From the NCBI GenBank assembly GCA_905210435.1, contig CAJLWO010000007.1, positions 8,909 to 72,908 on the forward strand: a stretch of 64,000 nt of DNA, read 5' to 3'. The stretch is from an uncultured Bacteroidales bacterium (GTDB taxonomy: Bacteria > Bacteroidota > Bacteroidia > Bacteroidales > Muribaculaceae). The translations under genes were made by a program, and so were the position numbers. Of the stretch, positions 53,407 to 61,800 are shown in pieces; positions within the stretch are counted from its first letter, which is position 1, and every line of letters starts with the position of its first letter. A model generated the notes under the pieces. The model had not been told where the DNA came from, did not search any database, and saw only the letters and a program-made list of their open reading frames with translations.

Positions 53407-54516
53407 TCATATTTCAAAATGGAATCCATCGGTCAGTTGACAATCTGTCTCCCGCTCCCTTTTCTTTGCGTTTATCAATGCAAAACGGTCGCGAAATCCG
53501 GCGGCTTCGGCCACTTCGTCGAGAGTAGCCTTCGGATTAGCCTCTTTATAGAGACGTGCGTGTTCAAGCCGGAAGGCATTGACAAAATTATAATATCCTA
53601 CTTTTGTGAGATAAGTCTTTGCCTGTGTCTTTCTTCCATATTCCACCATATCTACGACTTCCTGTTTCTGCAGTCCGGAATTCCTATACATTTTCCCGAC
53701 TATAGCCACAATTTCTCTGCGTATACACTCCTCTCCTGTATTATCCGTTTCCGAAACCGGAGAAATTTCCGTAATGACTGCAACTTTAAGGTTCCGCCTT
53801 ACTTCACGGGCACGCTGCGGGTGCAATATAACAGCAAGGAACAGAACCATGCATGCGGCAAAAATAATATCGACAAAAAACATGAACCAATGACTGCCCG
53901 ATATAAATATTACCCACATGGCAGCAAGCCATATCAGTGGAGTATAAACTACCCTTTTAGCAAAAAGGAACGGGAAATCGCGCTCGCATGAAAAATTATC
54001 GTAATGAAACTTGTCAATCTTAAGTTTCAGCCGGTGTGCCACTGATATAAAATACACCATTAGAAGAAATCCGACCACACCGGAGATGATGTAAACCTCG
54101 GAAGAATATGCCACAAGCCAGCCGCCGGCCAATTGCGACACGATGCCCAGCACAATTATTGCGGAAAACGGAATGGCGATATATACAAAACCGTTCCAAT
54201 TGTTATACAGCCGATGGCGATCGAAGTACCTTCGGAACAGCATGGCGAAGCATGCCGGATAGTAAAGCACTCCGAATGCGCGGATATATATCCACGTTGC
54301 GGCATCGACAGGCGACAACACATAGGGGAACTGCAAGGCGATGGCTGCAAAAAAGAACGTCGTCTGCCGCCGTGCGGGGTAATAAAAATCAGCATGGCGT
54401 CCGTAGGGGTGACACACATGCAGCCACCTTATAACCGCACAGAAAATGCCGGAAAGGATAAACACCAGACATGCGTCAGAGAAGCATATCTCCGATACGG
54501 AATTGAATTTCATCAT
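53407..54516 (-). CDS. Membrane-embedded AraC-type transcriptional regulator
   Basis: The 369-residue protein has six or seven transmembrane helices (residues 10-245) followed by a cytoplasmic AraC-like helix-turn-helix region (residues 290-355), with the family segment YYNFVNAFRLEHARLYKEAN and AAGFRDRFALINA. The two ATG codons at 54516 and 54513 are equivalent. Such proteins sense a signal in the membrane and act on DNA directly. The PI-PLC lipoprotein gene just downstream on the same strand (243 bases away) is a natural candidate target; inference from position only. Confidence 0.83.
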   Translation of the reverse strand: MMKFNSVSEICFSDACLVFILSGIFCAVIRWLHVCHPYGRHADFYYPARRQTTFFFAAIALQFPYVLSPVDAATWIYIRAFGVLYYPACFAMLFRRYFDRHRLYNNWNGFVYIAIPFSAIIVLGIVSQLAGGWLVAYSSEVYIISGVVGFLLMVYFISVAHRLKLKIDKFHYDNFSCERDFPFLFAKRVVYTPLIWLAAMWVIFISGSHWFMFFVDIIFAACMVLFLAVILHPQRAREVRRNLKVAVITEISPVSETDNTGEECIRREIVAIVGKMYRNSGLQKQEVVDMVEYGRKTQAKTYLTKVGYYNFVNAFRLEHARLYKEANPKATLDEVAEAAGFRDRFALINAKKRERETDCQLTDGFHFEI

Positions 54517-54537
54517 CTAATTTATTCACAATACAAA

Positions 54538-54567
54538 AGGCCGTGCCAACATATCGCGACACGGCCT
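54538..54567 (-). terminator. Terminator after valS
   Basis: The perfect 8-bp arms AGGCCGTG (54538-54545) and CACGGCCT (54560-54567) are followed on the minus strand by TTTTGT. They lie 33 bases past the valS stop. Confidence 0.75.
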
Positions 54568-54599
54568 ATATAATTTTTATGTGTGTACCTCTGTCACGT

Positions 54600-57221
54600 T
54601 TATGACAAGGCGGCTATTGAAGCGCGGATGTTGGCAAGCTTGCTTTCGGCATCGGCCTGCTTTTTCTTTTCACCTTCTACGACTGCCGCAGGGGCGTTAT
54701 TGACAAAGCGCTCATTGGAAAGTTTTTTCATGACACTTGCCAGGAAGCCTTCAAGATATGCCTCCTCCTTACGCAGACGTTCAAGTTCGGCGGCGGCATC
54801 AATCTTACCCGAGAGCGGAATATTGAATTCGACAGTGCCTACCATAAAGCTGACTGCTGAAGCATCCTTATCAGCATTGCAGTTGATTGTCTCGACGTTG
54901 GCGAGTTTCTTCACAAGGTCATCGGCCATTTCTGCTTCGCCGGCCACGACATTGAGTGCAAGCATATCCTTGAGCGGAATATTCTTGGAAGCGCGGACAC
55001 CACGAACACCGGTGATGACTTCTTTAGTAAGCTCCATGCGTGCAAGAATCTTCGCATCATAAGCCTTGGGCTGAGGCATGGCGGCATACATTATTGACTC
55101 TCCTTCACGACGCTTTGCAAGATGCTGCCACAGCTCCTCGGTGATAAACGGCATGAATGGATGGAGCAGACGCAGCAACGCATCGAAAAATCCGAGTGTG
55201 GTCTGATATGTCGCCTTGTCTATCGGCTGTCCGTAGGCCGGTTTTATCATTTCGAGATACCATGACGAGAATTCGTCCCAGAATAACTTATATACCGCCA
55301 TCAAGGCCTCCGACAAGCGGAATTTACCAAAGAGGTCGTTGACTTCCTCGATTGTAGCCGACAGTCTGGCTTCAAACCATTCCGCTGCCACGCGCGAACT
55401 TTCGGGACAGTCGCAATCAGACACCTCCCACCCTTTTATGAGTCGGAATGCATTCCATATCTTATTACAGAAGTTACGTCCTGTCTCACACAACTTGTCG
55501 TCAAACATGATGTCGTTTCCGGCGGGCGCCGACATCATCATGCCCATGCGCACACCGTCGGCGCCGTAAGTGGCAATAAGATCGAGCGGATCGGGTGAAT
55601 TGCCTAACTGCTTTGACATCTTACGACCAATCTTATCGCGTACGATACCGGTGAAATAGACGTTCTTAAACGGCATGTCGCCTATAAATTCATAGCCTGC
55701 GATAATCATGCGTGCCACCCAGAAGAATATAATGTCGGGGCCCGTGACAAGATCGGTCGTGGGATAATAATAACTGATTTCCTCATTGCCGGGATTCAGT
55801 ATGCCGTTAAAGAGGGTAATCGGCCAAAGCCACGAGCTGAACCATGTGTCGAGGCAATCCTCGTCGCGGCGTAAATCGCTGAGCAGCAAAGAGCTGTTGC
55901 CTGTTTTTTCGCGAGCGAGCTTCAATGCGTCCTCTTCGTTTTCCGCAACCACATAGCCTCCTTCGGGGAGATACCATGCAGGGATGTTATGTCCCCACCA
56001 CAACTGACGGGAAATACACCAGTCTTTGGTATCGGTCATCCAGTGACGGTAGGTGTTTTTGAACTTCGGGGGGAAGAATTTGATATTGTCGTCCATGACG
56101 GCATCGAGAGCCGGAACAGTCAGACGGTCCATCTTAAGGAACCACTGCATGGAGAGCTTGGGCTCGATGACAACCTTCGTGCGTTCCGAATAGCCGACTT
56201 TATTGTCGTAGTCTTCAATTTTTTCAACGAGGCCGGCTGCCTTGAGGTCATCGATAATCTCTTTACGGACATCAAAACGGTCTTTACCGATATACATGCC
56301 GCCGGCTTCGGAGATAGTGCCGTTGTCGTTGAATATGTCGATTGACGGCAAGTTGTATTTTTCACCGAGCATGTAGTCGTTGACATCGTGGGCGGGTGTC
56401 ACCTTCAGGCAGCCTGTACCGAATTCCATCTCCACATAATCATCCATGATAATAGGAACCTCACGGCCGACAAGAGGAACAATGACACGTTTCCCCTTAA
56501 GCCAGGTATAGCGCTCGTCATTCGGATTGACGCATACGGCGGTATCGCCGAGAATTGTTTCGGGACGCGTGGTTGCCACAATAATATATTTATTCTCCTC
56601 TCCTACGACTTTATATCGCAGATAGAACAGTTTGGAATGTTCATCCTGATATATCACTTCCTCGTCGGAAAGAGCAGTCTGCGCGGCCGGATCCCAGTTG
56701 ACCATACGCACTCCACGATATATAAGCCCTTTATTGTAAAGATCCACAAATACTTTGATGACGCTCTTTGAACGGAGCTCATCCATCGTGAACGCCGTAC
56801 GGCTCCAGTCGCACGATGCGCCGAGTTTACGAAGCTGCTTCAGAATGATGCCTCCATGCTTCTCGGTCCAGGCCCAGGCATGTTTGAGAAATTCCTCGCG
56901 TGTAAGATCACTCTTCTTAATACCCTCAGATGCAAGTTTAGCCACCACTTTGGCCTCTGTCGCAATGGAAGCGTGGTCAGTGCCGGGCACCCAAAGCGCA
57001 TTCTTCCCTTCCATTCTCGCACGGCGGGTAAGAATATCCTGAATAGTGTTGTTGAGCATGTGTCCCATGTGGAGCACACCCGTGACATTTGGCGGGGGAA
57101 TTACTATTGTATACGGTTCGCGCGCGTCGGGAACTGAACGAAACAACTCATGCTTCATCCAATAGTCGTACAATTTATCCTCCACTTCCGAAGGATTATA
57201 CTTTGTGGCTAATTCTTCCAT
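54600..57221 (-). CDS. valS: Valyl-tRNA synthetase
   Basis: ValS charges tRNA-Val. The 873-residue product has the class I motifs PPNVTGVLHMGHML near residue 39 and KMSKQLGNSPDP near residue 540, the editing domain CP1 with GTGCLKVTPAHD, and a C-terminal coiled-coil (residues 800-870). ATG 57221 (MEELATKYNPSE) is chosen because the 13 residues added by the longer frame from 57260 do not match the family. The leader contains a hairpin and a possible short reading frame, see findings. Confidence 0.97.
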   Translation of the reverse strand: MEELATKYNPSEVEDKLYDYWMKHELFRSVPDAREPYTIVIPPPNVTGVLHMGHMLNNTIQDILTRRARMEGKNALWVPGTDHASIATEAKVVAKLASEGIKKSDLTREEFLKHAWAWTEKHGGIILKQLRKLGASCDWSRTAFTMDELRSKSVIKVFVDLYNKGLIYRGVRMVNWDPAAQTALSDEEVIYQDEHSKLFYLRYKVVGEENKYIIVATTRPETILGDTAVCVNPNDERYTWLKGKRVIVPLVGREVPIIMDDYVEMEFGTGCLKVTPAHDVNDYMLGEKYNLPSIDIFNDNGTISEAGGMYIGKDRFDVRKEIIDDLKAAGLVEKIEDYDNKVGYSERTKVVIEPKLSMQWFLKMDRLTVPALDAVMDDNIKFFPPKFKNTYRHWMTDTKDWCISRQLWWGHNIPAWYLPEGGYVVAENEEDALKLAREKTGNSSLLLSDLRRDEDCLDTWFSSWLWPITLFNGILNPGNEEISYYYPTTDLVTGPDIIFFWVARMIIAGYEFIGDMPFKNVYFTGIVRDKIGRKMSKQLGNSPDPLDLIATYGADGVRMGMMMSAPAGNDIMFDDKLCETGRNFCNKIWNAFRLIKGWEVSDCDCPESSRVAAEWFEARLSATIEEVNDLFGKFRLSEALMAVYKLFWDEFSSWYLEMIKPAYGQPIDKATYQTTLGFFDALLRLLHPFMPFITEELWQHLAKRREGESIMYAAMPQPKAYDAKILARMELTKEVITGVRGVRASKNIPLKDMLALNVVAGEAEMADDLVKKLANVETINCNADKDASAVSFMVGTVEFNIPLSGKIDAAAELERLRKEEAYLEGFLASVMKKLSNERFVNNAPAAVVEGEKKKQADAESKLANIRASIAALS

Positions 57222-57268
57222 TACAATAAAATGATGGTGTATAAACTTAATATTGTTCAATCAAACAA

Positions 57269-57308
57269 AGGCCGCCGGATGAGAGAAAACGGACAGGACA
57301 AACGGCCT
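57269..57308 (-). promoter_or_regulatory. Hairpin in the valS leader (possible attenuator)
   Basis: The arms AGGCCG (57269-57274) and CGGCCT (57303-57308), with an inner CCGGAT/GTCCG pairing, form a hairpin about 48 bases before the valS ATG. The minus strand then continues TTTGTTTGATT, a loose T-run. A TTG-initiated 16-codon frame with three Val codons overlaps it. Confidence 0.35.
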
Positions 57309-57323
57309 CAAATTATCCGACTG

Positions 57324-57331
57324 CAAATTTA
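57324..57331 (-). promoter_or_regulatory. -7 promoter box for valS
   Basis: The minus strand reads TAAATTTG, an exact TAnnTTTG match, about 105 bases upstream of the valS ATG. The leader between them contains the hairpin at 57269-57308. Confidence 0.6.
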
Positions 57332-57399
57332 CTAAAATATTTGTTATGAATATTGACCTTTTTAACTCAATCTTAGCTGAAAATATGAAAATAAAAATG

Positions 57400-57407
57400 T
57401 AAATTTG
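57400..57407 (+). promoter_or_regulatory. -7 promoter box for the patatin gene
   Basis: TAAATTTG matches TAnnTTTG 21 bases upstream of the patatin ATG, divergent from the valS promoter. Confidence 0.58.
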
Positions 57408-57427
57408 CAAAAAAATATCAGTGACCG

Positions 57428-58237
57428 ATGACATCAACCAGCCCGAAGCCCTATCGGATAGGCGTAGCATTAAGCGGAGGCGGCGCAAAAGGTTTTGCCC
57501 ATGTAGGCGCCCTCAAGGCTTTGGAAGAGAACGGCATCCGGCCGGATGCCATTGCCGGAGTAAGCGCCGGGGCGATAGTGGCGGCTCTATATTCAGCAGG
57601 AGTTCCGCTGGATAAGATGATGAAATTGTTCACCGATGCTAAATTTCGCAATTTCTGCGAATTTACAGTCAAAGGCGGAGGCTTTTTTAAAATTGACAAA
57701 TTTAAAAATTTTTTAAGACAGGCTATAGGAGATTACACCGATGTCAGTGAACTGCCTATTCCGGTCTATATAGGGGTGACCGATTTAGACCACGGCACGG
57801 CAGCTGTATTTGACAAAGGTGACATAGTGGAGACTGTAGCGGCATCGTGCAGCATACCCATATTGTTCCGTCCGGTCGAAATAGACGGGGTAAGATATGT
57901 GGACGGCGGCGTCCTGCGCAATATGCCTTCCTGGATATTGCGCGACAAATGCGAGTGTCTCATAGGCATCAATTGCAGTCCGCTTCCTGATGACGTTTAT
58001 AAAAACAGCGTCATGGACATCGCATTGCGCACATACAGGCTGATGCTCAAAGCCAATGTGAAGGAGGACATGATGCTGTGTGATCTTGCGGTGGAAACTC
58101 CGGAAATAGCTTCGTACAAAGTGTTCAATCTTAAAGAAATACAGCAGGTTTATATCAGAGGATATGCCGCCACAAAAAGTGCGCTTAAATCATGGCCGTT
58201 GCTGGACCGATATAAAACAAATCAGATTATTCAATGA
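57428..58237 (+). CDS. Patatin-like phospholipase
   Basis: The 269-residue protein has the complete patatin dyad: oxyanion loop SGGGAKG at 16-22, nucleophile Ser46 in AGVSAG and Asp159 in VDGG. It is cytoplasmic or peripheral, without a signal peptide, and like bacterial patatins probably hydrolyses lysophospholipids or acyl esters. The C-terminal helix (YIRGYAATKSALKSWP) is typical. Its stop overlaps the start of the GH13 gene by 4 bases (ATGA), so the two are translated together. Confidence 0.93.
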   Translation: MTSTSPKPYRIGVALSGGGAKGFAHVGALKALEENGIRPDAIAGVSAGAIVAALYSAGVPLDKMMKLFTDAKFRNFCEFTVKGGGFFKIDKFKNFLRQAIGDYTDVSELPIPVYIGVTDLDHGTAAVFDKGDIVETVAASCSIPILFRPVEIDGVRYVDGGVLRNMPSWILRDKCECLIGINCSPLPDDVYKNSVMDIALRTYRLMLKANVKEDMMLCDLAVETPEIASYKVFNLKEIQQVYIRGYAATKSALKSWPLLDRYKTNQIIQ

Positions 58238-59970
58238 AAACCAAGCCAATCATATATCAGATGCTCCCGCGGTTGTTTGCCAACAACAATGCCGACTGCA
58301 TACCAAACGGCACAATCGAGCAGAACGGGTCGGGTAAAATGAACGATATCAATGCCACCACACTGAGGGCGATAAAAGACCTCGGGGTGACTCACTTGTG
58401 GTATACAGGCGTAATCGAGCATGCTCACGATGTTGACTATACCTCCTATGGCATTCCGCGCCACAACCGCCATGTGATAAAAGGTAAGGCAGGCTCGCCC
58501 TATGCGATTACCGACTATTACGACATTGACCCTGACATCGCGACTGATGTGGAGCACCGTCTTGAAGAGTTTGACGCATTGGTAAAGCGGACTCATGACG
58601 CAGGGTTGAAAGTGATAATAGATTTTGTTCCAAACCACGTAGGCCGGCAATATCATTCCGATGTCAAGCCTGCAGGGATAAAAGATCTCGGCGCCGATGA
58701 CAATCAGACGATGTTTTTCTCGCCGACCAATGACTTCTACTATATAACACGCCAGCAGTTCTCCCCTTCAATCGACCTCGGAGAAGGTGCTGACGCTTAT
58801 ATAGAGTTTCCCGCAAAGGCATCGGGTAATGACTGTTTCAATGCTTTCCCCAATCAATATGACTGGTACGAGACAGTCAAGCTAAATTACGGAATAGATT
58901 ACGGAAACCATACACATCATTTCGAACCTATCCCTCCGGTATGGTTCAAGATGCTGCACATATTAAGATATTGGGCATCGAAAGGTGTCGACGGATTCAG
59001 ATGCGACATGGCTCACATGGTTCCAATCGAATTCTGGCGGTGGGCTATTGCCAATGTCAAAGAACGCTATCCCGACATCATTTTCATAGCCGAGATATAT
59101 GATATACATCTCTACCGTGATTTCATCAATATCGGCGGATTCGATTATCTCTACGATAAGGTAAATCTCTACGACACATTGCGCGGCATACAGTGCCACA
59201 ATGTCTCGACCGCCAATATAACATCATGCTGGCAGACTGTGGAAGGCATCTCCGACAAAATGCTCAATTTTCAGGAAAACCACGACGAACAACGTTTCGC
59301 TTCGCCGCAATATGCCAATGACGCACGTGCCATATTCCCCTCGATGATAGTCAGCACCATGCTGTCGACCGGCCCGTACATGATATACATGGGACAGGAA
59401 CTTGGCGAGAAAGCTCTTGACGCTGAAGGATACAGCGGACAGGACGGGCGCACCACCATATTCGATTTCTGGTCATTGTCGACCATTCGCCGCTGGCGCA
59501 ACCGCGGCAAGTGCGACGGCCGTATGCTTTCGGACGAAGAGAAACAGTTGCGCGAGGACTACCGCAAGATACTCCGCCTGTGCAACAATGAGAAGGCTAT
59601 CTCGATGGGGCGGTTCTTCGATGTGACATACGTCAACTATGACAATCCGAAATTCAACCCCCACCGCCACTACGCATTCTTGCGCAGTTATGATGACGTG
59701 ACTTTGCTCATAGCGGTAAGTTTCGATACAAACCCCTCGGAAATCGAAATCGATATACCGCAACATGCATTCGATTTGCTCAACATACCACAGGGTGTGG
59801 CAAAAGCTACGGAACTGCTCTCCGGAATATCGACAGAAAAAGCATTCGCTTCCGACACCACATTCAAGGCTTATCTCGGCGCTCCGTATAATGCCGTAAT
59901 ATGGAAAATAGAGCATAAGGATGTTATATCGAGATTAAAAAAAACGGTGACAAAGCTCAGGTCAAAATAA
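58234..59970 (+). CDS. Cytoplasmic GH13 alpha-amylase family protein
   Basis: The 578-residue enzyme has the GH13 barrel catalytic residues Asp258 (FRCDMAHM), Glu287 (AEIYD) and Asp351 (ENHDEQR), and the conserved DFVPNHV segment in region I. There is no signal peptide, so it should act on intracellular glucan or maltodextrin. The C-terminal beta domain is present (residues 490-575). It begins with the ATGA overlap of the patatin gene, an odd pairing of lipase and amylase. The substrate, such as glycogen, is inferred. Confidence 0.92.
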   Translation: MKTKPIIYQMLPRLFANNNADCIPNGTIEQNGSGKMNDINATTLRAIKDLGVTHLWYTGVIEHAHDVDYTSYGIPRHNRHVIKGKAGSPYAITDYYDIDPDIATDVEHRLEEFDALVKRTHDAGLKVIIDFVPNHVGRQYHSDVKPAGIKDLGADDNQTMFFSPTNDFYYITRQQFSPSIDLGEGADAYIEFPAKASGNDCFNAFPNQYDWYETVKLNYGIDYGNHTHHFEPIPPVWFKMLHILRYWASKGVDGFRCDMAHMVPIEFWRWAIANVKERYPDIIFIAEIYDIHLYRDFINIGGFDYLYDKVNLYDTLRGIQCHNVSTANITSCWQTVEGISDKMLNFQENHDEQRFASPQYANDARAIFPSMIVSTMLSTGPYMIYMGQELGEKALDAEGYSGQDGRTTIFDFWSLSTIRRWRNRGKCDGRMLSDEEKQLREDYRKILRLCNNEKAISMGRFFDVTYVNYDNPKFNPHRHYAFLRSYDDVTLLIAVSFDTNPSEIEIDIPQHAFDLLNIPQGVAKATELLSGISTEKAFASDTTFKAYLGAPYNAVIWKIEHKDVISRLKKTVTKLRSK

Positions 59971-60021
59971 AACGGAACTTTCTTAGACAACTTATACCAA
60001 TCATTCTCAATAATAAATCCA

Positions 60022-60969
60022 ATGAGTACAACAACACTTCCCCCGTTCAAGGTTTTTTCGGGAACCAACTCTCGTTACATGGCAGAAGAAATATGCAAGG
60101 AACTCGGAGTAGAACCCGGACAAATGAACATTCAGCGCTTTGCTGACGGTGAATTTGAAGTATCGTTTGAAGAGTCAATTCGCGGTCATGAAGTCTATCT
60201 TGTGCAATCGACATTCCCCAACAGTGACAACCTGATGGAACTCCTGCTCATGATAGATGCTGCCAAACGTGCCTCTGCCCGCTCGGTGATTGCTGTCATG
60301 CCCTATTTCGGATGGGCCCGTCAGGACCGCAAAGACAAGCCCCGTGTATCAATTGCGGCAAAACTTGTGGCCAATCTTCTGACTGCAGCCGGTGTAAACC
60401 GCGTAATCACGATGGACCTGCATGCCGACCAGATTCAAGGATTTTTTGACGTGCCTGTCGACCACCTCTATGGCTCGTCGGTGTTTATCCCCTACATCCA
60501 GTCGCTCAATCTCGAGGATATGGTAATCGCTACTCCTGATGTCGGCGGTGCAAAACGCGCAAACAACTATGCAAAGTACCTCAATGTGCCCCTCGTGCTT
60601 TGCCACAAACAGCGCGCAAAAGCCAACGTCGTGGCTACAATGACCGTAATCGGTGATGTCAAGGATAAAAACGTAATTCTTGTGGATGACATGGTAGATA
60701 CCGCAGGCACTATCACCAAAGCTGCCGACCTGATGCTTGCCGAAGGTGCTAAATCAGTACGCGCCCTCGCCTCACACGCAATCATGAGCGATCCTGCCAC
60801 ACAGCGCGTCAATGAGAGCGGCCTGACGGAAATGATTTTCACCAACTCGATTCCTTTCAATAAGGATTGCAGCAAGGTGACCGTGCTGTCGATAGCCGGA
60901 ATGTTTGCCGACACAATCCGTCGTGTACACGAATATCAGTCCATTTCGTCGCAGTACCTTATCAAGTAA
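60022..60969 (+). CDS. prs: Ribose-phosphate pyrophosphokinase
   Basis: Prs transfers pyrophosphate from ATP to ribose-5-phosphate to make PRPP for nucleotides, histidine and tryptophan. The 315-residue product has the FADGEFEVSFEESIRG start region, the DLHADQIQGFFD flag and the PRPP-binding VILVDDMVDTAGT at residues 216-228. Length and motifs are typical of class I enzymes. It lies 52 bases after the GH13 gene and ends at a strong terminator. Confidence 0.97.
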   Translation: MSTTTLPPFKVFSGTNSRYMAEEICKELGVEPGQMNIQRFADGEFEVSFEESIRGHEVYLVQSTFPNSDNLMELLLMIDAAKRASARSVIAVMPYFGWARQDRKDKPRVSIAAKLVANLLTAAGVNRVITMDLHADQIQGFFDVPVDHLYGSSVFIPYIQSLNLEDMVIATPDVGGAKRANNYAKYLNVPLVLCHKQRAKANVVATMTVIGDVKDKNVILVDDMVDTAGTITKAADLMLAEGAKSVRALASHAIMSDPATQRVNESGLTEMIFTNSIPFNKDCSKVTVLSIAGMFADTIRRVHEYQSISSQYLIK

Positions 60970-60990
60970 TAAAACATAAGAGATGACAAA

Positions 60991-61026
60991 CCGGAGGCTG
61001 TTTTATATGATAGCCTCCGGTTTTGT
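60991..61026 (+). terminator. Terminator after prs
   Basis: The arms CCGGAGGCT (60991-60999) and AGCCTCCGG (61012-61020) have a 12-base loop and a following T-run TTTTGTTTG. It lies 22 bases past the prs stop. Confidence 0.85.
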
Positions 61027-61100
61027 TTGTTCGGACAAAAGGATTGGTAAAAAATGCCGTATAATATGCCTCATTCCGAAATTGCATAATATGCCTTCTA

Positions 61101-61185
61101 TGCAGTCCGCGGTTGGAAACCGCGGCTACTACGTGACTGTTTTATAGTGCCTTATAGTATCCGCGGTTTCTAACCGCTGACTGCA
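61101..61185. repeat. Inverted-repeat element 1 (PU/REP-like)
   Basis: Two 25-base arms (61101-61125 and 61161-61185) match at 23 of 25 positions as an inverted repeat around a 35-base spacer. Each arm is itself a small palindrome (CCGCGGTT-GGA-AACCGCGG at 61107-61125), so the region can fold as one large or two small hairpins. Such CCGCGGTTT-type repeats look like dispersed intergenic elements. Only one copy is in this window. Confidence 0.65.
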
Positions 61186-61232
61186 ATATCAGGTGGGATA
61201 ACTGTAATATACGCTGTGATTTCGGGCTGTGA

Positions 61233-61370
61233 GGGTGTTGCAAAACTGCGAAATTTCGGCTAACAATGTAGGGACGCACGGTCTGTGCGTCCGATAATAC
61301 ACTGATAATCAATGCTCGCTTTCCGGGCGCACAGACCGTGCGTCCCTACATCGGAGGTTCTGCAACACCC
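61233..61370. repeat. Nested inverted-repeat element 2 (MITE-like)
   Basis: The outer 10-bp arms GGGTGTTGCA (61233-61242) and TGCAACACCC (61361-61370) enclose 26-base inner arms (61267-61292 and 61325-61350) containing GGGACGCACGGTCTGTGCGT and pairing at 25 of 26 positions. The 138-bp unit has terminal repeats but no coding capacity, as in MITEs; no target-site duplication is visible. It ends 5 bases from the stop of the small secreted-protein gene and may also terminate it. Confidence 0.7.
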
Positions 61371-61375
61371 CCGGA

Positions 61376-61720
61376 TTACCTTAATGCATCGGCGGCTCGT
61401 TTAAGATAGTTCTCGGCTGTAGAAGCCGACCGTGAGGCGGCATCTATTTTTGTCTGATACCAGTCCATCGCATTGGCCGCACTTTTATAGCAGTCACGTG
61501 CCCTGTCATATTTTTTATTCCGGAGATAGTAAGCGGCATCATTCTCCTTGCGCTTGGCATCGCGGAGATAGCTTTCGGCATCCCGTTGATAACTCTCGGC
61601 TTGGCGCTGATAATATTCGGCCTCACGCTGATAGCGTTCCGCCGCAACAGGATCCTGCTGAGCCATCACCACTGTCGGGCCACCCAGACAAAGCATAATT
61701 GCAGTACAAATAAATTTCAT
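61376..61720 (-). CDS. Small secreted protein with heptad repeats
   Basis: The 114-residue protein has a signal peptide cut near VVMAQQ, then a run of near-identical 7-residue units (YQREAEY, YQRQAES, YQRDAES, YLRDAKR) at about residues 30-57, and a C-terminal helical part with two TPR-like helices (KYDRARDCYKSAANAMDW). The repeats suggest a coiled coil or helical rod. I do not recognise a family, and it could be a periplasmic structural or chaperone-like protein. The repeats are also encoded by repeated DNA and may expand or contract. Confidence 0.72.
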   Translation of the reverse strand: MKFICTAIMLCLGGPTVVMAQQDPVAAERYQREAEYYQRQAESYQRDAESYLRDAKRKENDAAYYLRNKKYDRARDCYKSAANAMDWYQTKIDAASRSASTAENYLKRAADALR

Positions 61721-61800
61721 GGGTAATAAAGTTAGAGATAAGGTTATACAATAGGTTAAAGTAAAAAAAATCAGATTGATATGCTATATATTTTCAGCCG

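Noticed and set aside
57222..57330. T-box riboswitch in the valS leader
   Set aside because: No T-box consensus or specifier loop is visible, and these are rare in Bacteroidota.
61101..61370. CRISPR-like palindromic repeats after prs
   Set aside because: Only paired inverted arms are present, no regular direct repeats or spacers, and no cas genes in the window.
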